From assembly GCF_000715075.1 (NCBI RefSeq), contig NC_134082.1, positions 138,496,948-138,560,947 of the forward strand: a stretch of DNA of 64,000 nt, written 5' to 3'. The position numbers and the translations under genes were made by a program. The notes beneath the pieces were generated by a model. It made no database searches and was not told the origin of the DNA. It saw only the letters and a list, made by a program, of their open reading frames with translations. Shown here piece by piece: positions 55,096 to 64,000 of this stretch. Within the stretch, counting starts at the first letter, position 1. Each line of letters opens with the position of its first letter. The stretch is from Nicotiana tabacum. Taxonomy: Eukaryota; Streptophyta; Magnoliopsida; Solanales; Solanaceae.

Positions 55096-55450
55096 ATATA
55101 CCGTGTATTGTGATATTTCGAGAGTTAGTATTGGGTGTGTGTTGATGCAGCATGATGGAGTTATTGCTTATGCTTCTCGTCAGTTGAAGCCCTATGAGAA
55201 GAACTACCCTGTTCATGATTTGGAGTTGGATGTCATTGTTCACACGTTGAAGATTTAGAGGCATTACTTGTATGGTGTGTCTTGTGAGGTGTTTACTGAT
55301 CATCGTAGCCTCCAACACTTGTTCAAGTAGAAGGATCTCAATTTGAGGCAGCGAAGATGGTTGGACTTACTAAAGGATTATGATATTACTATTTTGTACC
55401 ATCCGAGGAAGGCCAATGTGGTGGCCGATGCCTTGAGTAGAAAGGCTGCG
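55096..55450 (+). pseudogene. Chromovirus RNase H
   Basis: [25 protein letters not shown] and FTDHRSLQHLF carry the expected acidic residues. Stops at 55256-55258 and 55328-55330 (both TAG) interrupt it. The end [15 protein letters not shown] is kept. Confidence 0.9.
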
Positions 55451-56820
55451 AGTATGGGGAGTTTGGCATATATTTCAGTTTGGGAGAGACCTCTTGTAGT
55501 TTATGTTCAGGCCTTGGCCAATCGGTTCGTGAGGTTAGATATATCAGAGCCTAGTCGGGTATTAGCTTGTGTGATTTCTCGGTCTTCCTTATATGATCGC
55601 ATCAGAGAGCGCCAGTATGATGATCCTCAATTTCTTGTCCTTAGGGACAGAGTTCATCACGATGATGCCAGAGATAAAACTATTGGTGATGATGGGGTGT
55701 TGACGATGCATGGCCGGATATGTGTGCCCAATGTAGATGGGCTTCGGGAGATGATTCTGGATAAGGCCCACAGCTAGCGGTATTCATTCGGGTGCTGAGA
55801 AGATGTATCAGGATCTGAGACAACATTGTGGGATTTGTAGCTCGGTGTCCCAATTGTCAGTAGGTGAAATATGAGCATTAGAGACCAGGTGGCTTGCTTC
55901 AGCAGATGGATATTCCAGAATGGAAATGGGAGAAGATCACCATGGACTTTGTAGTTGGGCTCCCACGGACTTTGAAGATGTTTAATGTTATTTGGGTAAT
56001 TGTGGATCGGCTGACCAAGTCCGCGCACTTCATTCCTGTGTTTCCTACCTATTCTTCAGAGCGGTTGGAAGATATCTAAATCCGGGAGATTGTTCGTTTG
56101 CATGGTGTCCCAGTTTCCATCATTTCAGATAAGGTCACGTAGTTCACTTCACAGGTTTGGAGGTCTGTGCAGCGAGAGTTGGGTACTCAGGTTGAGTTGA
56201 GCACAATTTTTCACCCTCAGATGAACGGCAGTCCGAGCGCACTATTCAAATATTGTAGGACATGTTGCGCGCTTATGTCATTGATTCCGTAAGGTCATGG
56301 GATCAGTTTCTACCGCTCGTAGAGTTTGCTTATAACAATAGCTTCCAGTGGAGTATTCAGATGGCTCCATATGAGGCTTTGTATGAGAGGCAGTGTAGAT
56401 CTCCAATTGGTTGGTTTGAGCCAGGTAAGGCTAGGCTATTGGGTACAGACTTGGTGCAACATACATTAGACAAGGTTAAGGTGATTCAGGAGAGGCTTCG
56501 TAGAGCGTAGTCCAGACAAAAGAGTTATGCTGACAAGAAAGTTCGGGATGTGTCCTACATGGTTGGTGAGAAGGTTCTGTTGAAGGTTTCACTCATGAAT
56601 GGTTTTATAAGATTTGGGAAGAAGGGTAAATTGAGTCCTCGATTCTTTGGGCATTTTGAGGTGCTTCGGAAGATTAGGGAGGTAGCTTATGAGCTTGCTT
56701 TGCCATCCAGCTTTTCGAGTGTGCATCCAGTATTTCATATTTCTATGCTCCGAAAGTATATTGGGGATCCGTCTCATGTTCTAGATTTCAGCACCGTTCA
56801 GTTAGATGATGATTTTGACT
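55451..56820 (+). pseudogene. Chromovirus integrase
   Basis: The zinc-binding part near 55790-55860 has lost about a dozen residues before RCPNCQ. The core keeps ITMDFVVGLPRT (55937), VSIISDKVT (56115) and the SERT glutamate (about 56237), so all three DDE residues remain, but in broken frames. Stops include TAG near 55859, 55877, 56141, 56257 and 56507. The C-terminal part FGKKGKLSPRFFGHFEVL and HPVFHISMLRKY follows (56615-56760). Confidence 0.88.
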
Positions 56821-57000
56821 TATGATGTGGAGCCAGTAGCTATTTTGGAGCATCAGGTTCGAAAGTTGAGGTCAAAGGATATAACTCAGTGAAGGTGCAG
56901 TGGAGAGGTCAACCCATGGAGGAGGCTACCTGGGAGACTGAGCGGGAGATGCGGAGCAGATATCCTCACCTGTTTAAGGCTTCAGGTATGTTTCTTGACT
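56821..57000 (+). pseudogene. Chromodomain at integrase C terminus
   Basis: After a frame change near 56820 the frame reads DVEPVAILEHQVRKLRSK. After another near 56890 it reads VKVQWRGQPMEEATWETERE, then YPHLF. This is the chromodomain that gives chromoviruses their name and steers insertion to heterochromatin. Confidence 0.85.
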
Positions 57001-57005
57001 CGTTC
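57001..57005. repeat. Target-site duplication CGTTC (left)
   Basis: CGTTC recurs at 58977-58981. Removing one copy and the insert restores the usual GTTTCTTGACTCGTTCGA context before the polypurine tract. Confidence 0.9.
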
Positions 57006-58976
57006 TATCACGTCCCAACCTTGGGAGGCGTGGCTGGCACCCAGTACAGCACTGGTCCGAGCGAACCACTCTGTAACTCGTTCATTCTTTTTATAACTAT
57101 CATGAGCCAACATGACCACAACTCGTAATGTATAATTGTAAGTGCACAATATTGTATTACTAAACTATTTTTCTTAAAACATGAATAAATATGGGCCATC
57201 AAGGCCTCTAACAAACTGTACAAACTGAACCTCTGTCTACAAAGCCTCTAAGATTGTTCGACATAAAATGGGACAGGGTACCGGCCTACCCATAAGTGTG
57301 TAGAAAAATTGTGACACGATGACTCTTAGAATACCTGGAATAGGAAAAAATTGATATGATATTCTTGAGAAGGACTGCAATGTACTCCCTTAAAATTACA
57401 AAATCCCCTTGTTATTACGGAGTGCAATTTATTATGAATTCCTTTACTAACCAAGAACTCCCTGTTGGGAACACATCTTTTAAAATATATACTCAAGAAG
57501 CTTTGGCACAAATTTATCCGTACAGTGGGTTAACTTTAACAATGTATCTACGCTGAACTAAATGGAATCTACCAAGATAAAAGCACTGCTCAGACTTGTA
57601 TCTTATATGTATTATCATATGAAGCTCTCGATGTTTGCAAAAGGAATCTATTCAAGTAGCAGAAGAAATATTGATATGTGCTCTCGGAAAGCAAGATCAT
57701 ATATCACAGCCAAGACAAAAAGAGTAATAAAGTTTCTATCATCATCTTGTAAGCCGTAAGGCATGACAAAGATTCTGAACAAGGATGGTTTTTGCTTTGG
57801 CCTACTAATTAAATGGACTAAAGGCACGAGTCACAATTTGTTTAAGGCAAAGCTGCCTCGTGGAGGTGGGTGGGAATTTTGATCATTATCCAAACTTATT
57901 AGTTAATTAGGTAATGTGCCGTTACCCGGTAATTAAGCAATTACCCACATAATTATGAATTATCTTAAATTACTTAAAATACTACTTATTTTTAACATAC
58001 TTTATATAACTTACTATCATGGTCATGTGGTACCATATAAAATAAATACATATACGATTATTTAAAACATCTATGCTACATATAATTGTAAAAGATAAAA
58101 GAATGTAATAAGCTAAAGACCAAATGCTGAATTTCTGCACGTCTTAGGCAAAAAAATTTGCCCAACCGGATGAGATACGAAATGCATTAAATCAAGAAAC
58201 TATTATTACCTCTGCCTCTATAATTTTTTCTGATGCTATTAACCATAAAATAGTAGATCTTGAGATAGTAATAGAGAGTTTCACAATGAAGTGCCATTCT
58301 CGGGAAACAAGACAAACGAAATAGTGGATTTGCATATTACTATTAATAAGTGAACTCCCGTAGCATGGAATTATGGAAATAAATAGCTCCACCGATAAGA
58401 ACTAATCAAATGCTTATATATAGCACCGGCGGTGAGAACTAATCAGGTTAACTTTTTAGATTAAAATTATAAAAATATAACATGTATAGACCCTTTGCAT
58501 GTTTATATAACGCAATCTACCATGAAGTAATTCTAGGTGCACACATGAAGACATTGACTCTTATCATGTGAAGAATTAAACATCCAACCTGAACGAGGTT
58601 CAGTTGGTTCATGAACTAGTTATGATAAGATTAAAATGTAGGAATTGCTAGTACTTATACCAGAATAAGTTATTCCCTGTTGTATTCAGTATTAAATAAT
58701 ACTTAGATTAATGTAGTTAAACCATTGTAAGTTATACTAGAAATAAAATGTTAACTAATAGTACCAAATTGTGTATCGGGATCATATTTTTCTAATTACT
58801 CCACTTAAAAGAAAATACCACACTAACAAAATATCTAACAATATTAAGATTGTAAACTCACAGGGTCTCATAATAATAATGTCTTAAACCCTCTATAATC
58901 TCCTAATAGGCATAATTCCTTCGAACTCATATAAATTACTACGACTCATCCTGATATTATAATAAGGGATGTAACA
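57006..58976 (-). repeat. Family-N solo LTR (1971 bp)
   Basis: On the minus strand it starts TGTTACATCCC (58976) and ends CGTGATA (57006; the usual terminal ACA has become ATA). It shares long blocks with the family-N LTRs, for example around 57895-58050 versus 35370-35480 plus 41955-42010. A perfect 5-bp duplication flanks it, so one LTR remained after recombination of a full insertion. The frames inside it are spurious. Confidence 0.85.
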
Positions 58977-58999
58977 CGTTCGATGATGAACGTTTGTTT

Positions 59000-59012
59000 A
59001 AGAGGGGGAGGA
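59000..59012 (+). other. Polypurine tract of the chromovirus
   Basis: AAGAGGGGGAGGA directly before TGTAACAACC. The preceding GATGAACGTTTGTTT is the usual context. Confidence 0.9.
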
Positions 59013-59076
59013 TGTAACAACCAAAGCGGTTGTTTCATGAGTTACCACTCCATTTCCCCCATTTCTACTTCTTATT
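59013..59076 (+). repeat. Remnant of the chromovirus 3' LTR
   Basis: 64 bp matching the 5' LTR start (TTTCATGAGTTACC, TTTCCCCCATTTCTACTTC) with several changes, then a sharp break at about 59077. Confidence 0.8.
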
Positions 59077-59341
59077 GTTGTTTACCGTGAAAGTGGTAAT
59101 AACAATTAAATTTGTTTATGGGATTATAAAAATAAGTGATATATTTTTATGCTAGGTGTTAAGCAGTTGATGCTGTGTATGTGAGACTTAGAAACGAAAT
59201 GAAAGTTAAGGATAGGGCGATAATCGAATCGTTAGGTCAGTTATCAGGGCCTCGAGCTTGTCGATTCGGGGCCTCGAGGTCGATTCCGGAGCTCGATTGA
59301 GAGCTATCGAAGGAAGTCGAAATGTGTCTAACAGTTATAAT
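59077..59341. mobile_element. Stub of an unidentified element
   Basis: It may begin at 59079 (TGTTTACCGTGAAAGTGG), which would suit an LTR start, with ATTGT as left target site. It is cut off by the Ogre-like LTR at 59342. It contains a CCTCGAG-rich patch (59250-59305). I cannot place the family. Confidence 0.3.
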
Positions 59342-62300
59342 TGTCGCGCCTCCATTTTTCCTTCTGCGGAATCGGGTTCATGACATTTGGGTATGGGACA
59401 ACTCATTCCTTTTGGGAATGGGGTTTGCATTTTTTGAAGTGTCGCCATCTAACGATTTTAAGGTGCGCTAGGGAACCCATAAGGTTCATCTACAACTACG
59501 TTTGATAACCAGAGACAGGGTAAGGGCTTGAAATTATCTTAAGGGGAAGGTGTTAGGCACCCATCAAGATCCACTAGTGTCGTTCCCGGCCAGACAGTTT
59601 TTTGAATTTGTGCTATTAGCAAATAAACATGTAGGGCTCAAATAATAGGGTATTTAAATACACATGTGTTTGAAAACGATTAATAAAAGCAAGGTTTTAA
59701 AAAGAGTTATGATCTAAGCATGCTTATGAATGTAAGGGGGCTTCCTAGGTTTGTTTGTAATATGGATCACATCAATGCAATATCTGGTATGACACTCCTC
59801 AAAAGAGGGGCTACACGTGGTATTAGCGCACCAGTCATCATATCCATATCTACCCTTTCCCACCCCGTGAAGGTAATTAGAGCAAAGATTGGTCTCGACT
59901 CTTATTGCATGTTGTTACCCATCCCTTCCTATCAGTCTCGGAGGAATTGAGGACTTCTATCCTATAAGGAAGTTCTAGGCAGACCCTCAGGTTTAAAGGC
60001 AAAATGCGAAGGCGACATACAAAACAAGTAGGACTTCATTTAAAAGGAGGAAAATACAGAAAACAAGTTGAAGGCTCAGTTATACCTCCACAAATAATGC
60101 ACATAGACAGCATGACTTATACACAGTTAAGGTCTGAATTTAAAATCCTAAAGCAGGGTGTTTAAGTGGTAACACCAGAACCAGATTTATTACATGACTC
60201 AGAAAAGAAGTCCGAATCAGGTTTGCCTACTCATTTTAATAGTTGATAATTAAAGAAAGGTAGTTCCAGTTTAAGTTATTACCAAAGGCTTGCCTAGGCG
60301 CAAATCGAGATGCAGCAGTTATTCAGAATTATTAAAAGATGGCTTGGAGCTTATTTTACCCTAAGAGCATGATGTTCTAGTTAGTACGAATGCAGAGATT
60401 ATTAACAGTTATTTTAAACGGGATAATCAAGTGTGAAGCTATTTTTACCTCATTTATAATCGGCAGTTTACACTAAGTGTAAGTGCAAATAAGATCCTAA
60501 AACATGATATCTAAAATGTAGAATTTTTAGAGCAAGATTTCTAAATGCGTATGGCAAGATTACAGAATTTCCTAAGAGCAAGATTTCTAAATGCATAGGG
60601 CAGGAATGCAGAATTTCCTAAGAGCAGGATTTCTAAGTGCACATGGCAGGAATGCAAATAATAATAAAGTGCTAATTATTAGCAGATTTTAAAACATGAT
60701 GTTGTAAAGGTAGACATGCTGAAACAATAAACATGAGACCTAAGAGCATGATTTCTAATGCATGCATGAAGCCTAAGCATGGTTTCTATTGCATAATTAG
60801 GAACATAAACCTAATAACATATTTTCTACCCTTAACATGCATATTTACCCTATCCTTTTTCACTAGCCACCCCAATACTTGTTTACAAATTATCACAGAC
60901 CATGTTATTGAATTACATGAGAAATGCAAAATAAGAAGTTACAACTATAGGAAGCCTGATTCTGACTTCCTCTCTGAGTTATGTAATAAACCACCTCAAA
61001 TGCCAATATTGTTCCGTAGTCTTTCTCAAATCTGGGTGAGTCAGAGTTCTCTAAGGACCTCAAGGGATCCCGGGCAGTGCTCACACCCAGATTGCATAAC
61101 CAAATAGGGTGAGTGCATTGTGGAAGGGCCAGTTCTTATGTGTCCAAGTTAAGAGGGAGCTCAAGGGTCCCAAAGCAAGGCTCACACAAAAGGGGCAGAA
61201 CCTAATGATCTAAGAGTATAGTATAAGTGTAGAACACATGTTTTTAAAAGGAGTTTGTTTTAGAAAACAGTTTGGAAAATGATTGGTTTGAAATAAATTT
61301 GCAATAGCAATAGAAGAGTTGCTTAGGGAAGACAGTTTTGAAAGGGGCAGAGGATAGGAGCAACAACAACACACGGCAGAACAAGTCCAAAGAGAAGTAC
61401 AATTCCAACAGTTACAAACAGGATGTAGGGGTTTGGGACATAGAGAACCCAAATCAGAATCACATAATTAGTCATGAATCAAGTACATTAGGAGATATGC
61501 TACTTGAGGGACATAAACAGGAACAAGTAAACATGCTAATCACATTTGAACAAAGGAGGGTAGAATTTAAGCATACTGAGTAAAGCAGTAAACAAAATTA
61601 TAATTAACAGCATGAGCCATTAAGTCAGTGTAGAAAGGGAAGAGGATTGTCAAATAAAGGAACACATAGAGTTGAGTTTCAGGATTTAAACTAGGAACAT
61701 ACTAGTTAAAGAAGCAAAGTGCAGAAAAAAGTAAAGCAATCAGAGTTCTACAGTCTAGCCTTGGCTTTCAGTCGACTAGACGAAGTAGTAGCACAAGTAG
61801 TAGAGAAAGAAGAGAGATTTTGAGTATGTATGTGTGTGTTCTAAACTAGTTGTTCGTGTGTTTAGAGAAGAGAGAGTAGAGTATTTATAGCTCTGAAAAC
61901 GAGTAGAAAATAAAGTAACAAGTAAATGTTTTGCATAATTATGGAAGTAATCACCATTAGAATCTAATTAGTACAAGTACTTCTCTTTAATCAAGGAATT
62001 ACTACTCAAACGGATACTAACAGGGATAATTAAGGAAAGAAAATCAATTTGAGAAAGATTGATTTTTGACCATATATGGGATAGTAAAAGTATAGAGTAT
62101 ACAATTGAGTCTAAGTACAGAATATACTTAATTTGGGGAAAGGATTTAGCAGGGGTGAAACATCATAGCAAATAAAGGAAGGGAATCAATGAACTCAAAC
62201 AAACGAGTAAAATTAGGGGTTTATAAGAAAACTTTTGCAATCAATCGTAACTTAAGGAAATCATCAAGAGGGAGTCATGATTCTTCACTTCAATATATAA

Positions 62301-63978
62301 ATAGGGAAGAATGAACAGGAGTATTAGATATGCAAGGTCAACCATATTGACAAAAGAAGCAAACTAGATAAACACAAACATACAACAACAACATGAGTAG
62401 GCTAAGAGCTCAGTGGTAAAAGAACACACTCGAAACATTATACTCAATGAATCAAGTAGTCATGGCTAACACATTGATCCAGAGTGAAAAACCAAACTAA
62501 CAGGTAAAGAAGGTCAGAAACAAGTAAAGAAAGCCATTAAACTCGTAGTAATAAGTGAAGAAAAAATTTAAGAAATTAGGATTTTAACAAAGTTGGGTTA
62601 AAAAGCGGTAAGAACTCAGAATCATTCAAGACCAACAAAGAAAAGGGATCTAATCATAAAGAACCCAAATCGAAATAGGTATACATACAAAATAAACATA
62701 GATAGTTCTAGAACCTCGGACAAACCAAAAAATACTTAGGGTTTTCAACACGATGAACTAGGTAGAAAAAATATAAACAAACCGTTTAAACATAGTAGAA
62801 TCATAAGACAACACTGAAAATCAGAGGAGAAGTCCTTTAAGAAAACCATAATTATCAAGACGGAGAGTCACTTTTAGAGAGAAAATCGGAAAAACCTTTG
62901 AGAACAACACCAAGAGGTTCATAATATATGCAGATCTAAGGCAGATCTGAAAGAAGATGGGAAAACCCTTAAAGTTATGGTTTCAGAGAACACAGAAAAG
63001 TAAGAAAACCTTGAAACGTTATTGATCTAGCCGGAAAAATCGCAGATCTTACTCGAACGGATAGATGGCCAGAAAATGGTATGGGAAACCATGGGAGGAG
63101 AGTGAACCGCCTCTGGTTCACTTGAGAGCCTCAAAATGGTGACACACATTCAAGAGGGAGCCATAAGGCTGGCGGGTGGTGAGACCATCGTAGATTCCGG
63201 CAAGGAGACAACCGGAGAAGGTGGGTGAAGTTCATCTGAGAGGAGGGGAGGGGAGAAAGTCCTAGAGAGAACCAGAGATAGAGAGAGAAAGATGAGAGTT
63301 AGTTGAGTGAAGAAAATGAGAGGGGTTAAGGGGTCGTTAGGTTTAATTTAGGAAAGGGAGCTGGGGACCGTTCATCTGGATGTTCAACGGTCCAGATTGC
63401 ATGGGGTACGTGGGGATCCGGGTTTGGGAAGGATTTGAAGGGTGTGGGTTGGGTTTAAATTAAAATTGGGTTGGGAAATTAGGGTCCAATTTGGGCTAGA
63501 ATCGAAATACAAAAGGGGTTGTTATTTAAATAGCTAGTTTTCCCTTTTTAGTTTATAAAAAATAGTAAATAGTTTTTGAAAAATAAATTGAAAGTACTAA
63601 AGTTATTTATAATTCCCAATTAACAATTTAAAAATACAGAATCTGATTTTATATATATAACACAATTAAACCTTAAAAGGGTTAATATTGCAATTATGTG
63701 AAATTTAGCTTTAAAAATACTAAATAAAATTGTAAAAAAATTACCTTAGCCATATTTTGGCATAAATATAAAAATCCAATAGAGGAATTATCAAAAATGA
63801 TAATTTTGGAAATAATTATTGGGATTTTTGGATAAAACGGGGGAAATAAATCTATTAAAAACCTTTAAAATTATGGAAGAATAATAAAAACCTTGGACAT
63901 GCTTATATATGCATACATATGCTATTTTGAAGGTATTTTACATATTGAAAATATATAGAAAAAAATTAGGTATCAACA
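59342..63978 (-). repeat. 3' LTR of an Ogre-like element (4637 bp, minus strand)
   Basis: On the minus strand it starts TGTTGATACC (63978) and ends GGAGGCGCGACA (59342), preceded by a tract like that of T1 and T2. No primer site follows its end, so this is the 3' LTR and the interior lies to the right, outside the window. The conserved motif GCCTAACACCTTCCCC is at about 59551-59570. Length fits Ogre LTRs, which are unusually long. Frames of 60-124 codons inside show no domain. Confidence 0.8.
61881..61890 (-). promoter_or_regulatory. TATA box of the Ogre-like LTR
   Basis: The minus strand reads CTATAAATAC, followed by a CT-rich leader. It places U3 at about 63978-61860. Confidence 0.55.
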
Positions 63979-64000
63979 ACTGCCCCTCTTTACTCGGGAA
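63979..64000 (-). other. Polypurine tract of the Ogre-like element
   Basis: On the minus strand GAGTAAAGAGGGGCAGT abuts the LTR start; it matches the AAAGAGGGGCAGC tract of T2. Confidence 0.8.

Larger units (their letters stand above)
48987..59076 (+). mobile_element. Tekay/Del-type chromovirus, decayed
   Basis: A near-complete gypsy element with 5' LTR, Met-type primer site, gag, protease, RT, RNase H, integrase, chromodomain and polypurine tract, but only 64 bp of the 3' LTR. A family-N solo LTR is inserted between the chromodomain and the polypurine tract. The polyprotein is broken by many stops and frame changes. Confidence 0.9.

Noticed and set aside
60733..61107. 124-codon plus frame in the Ogre-like LTR
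   Set aside because: It lies wholly within the LTR and antisense to the element, and has no recognisable motif.

Overview
This window is plant nuclear heterochromatin, almost certainly from a Solanaceae genome and perhaps Nicotiana (family resemblance only; I could not search). I recognise no host gene, tRNA, rRNA or CRISPR. Nearly every base can be assigned to nested transposable elements, so most long open frames are shadows of dead polyproteins or of tandem repeats.

Layout. (1) 1-6606: 3' part of a Tat/Ogre-lineage LTR element (T1): gag remnant, long noncoding repeat-rich interior, 3' LTR 4227-6606. (2) 6607-9240 and 23803-30163: an Athila-type element with broken pol, an env-like ORF region and a 3' LTR (28724-30163). 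(3) 9241-23802: a complete, young, pol-less Tat-like element (T2, a large retrotransposon derivative) inserted in the Athila element, with GCGGA target duplications on both sides and two LTRs that look about 1% diverged by eye. (4) 30164-48986: two copies of a pol-less LTR family (here 'family N') in opposite orientation, their LTR starts facing each other near 42.4 kb. A CACTA DNA transposon (35482-41951, TSD ACT) sits in one LTR, and a truncated minus-strand gypsy element (43412-47150) in the other. (5) 48987-59076: a Tekay/Del-type chromovirus with gag, protease, RT, RNase H, integrase and chromodomain, all decayed. A family-N solo LTR (57006-58976, TSD CGTTC) is inserted just before its polypurine tract. 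(6) 59077-59341: a stub of an unidentified element. (7) 59342-63978: a 4.6-kb Ogre-like 3' LTR on the minus strand, whose interior lies beyond the right edge.

Most interesting signal. The noncoding interiors of the two Tat-like elements carry six dispersed copies of one RNA-like fold: two stems plus a possible pseudoknot, with compensatory base changes between copies. They also carry a pair of hairpins, one with a UUCG tetraloop, conserved between T1 and T2, and a long array in which each unit can fold into a short hairpin. This suggests that the pol-less transcripts are structured RNAs, perhaps for packaging, dimerisation, stability or translation control. A second theme is that GC-rich, CpG-dense motif arrays lie within about 15-70 bp upstream of TATA boxes in four promoters from three element families. 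One of these looks like an internal promoter with a leader intron ahead of the Athila env-like ORF.

How the parts relate. Nothing here encodes an intact enzyme set. T1, T2 and family N would need proteins supplied in trans. The nesting order gives relative ages: family N, then Athila and the chromovirus, then T1, T2, CACTA and the solo LTR.
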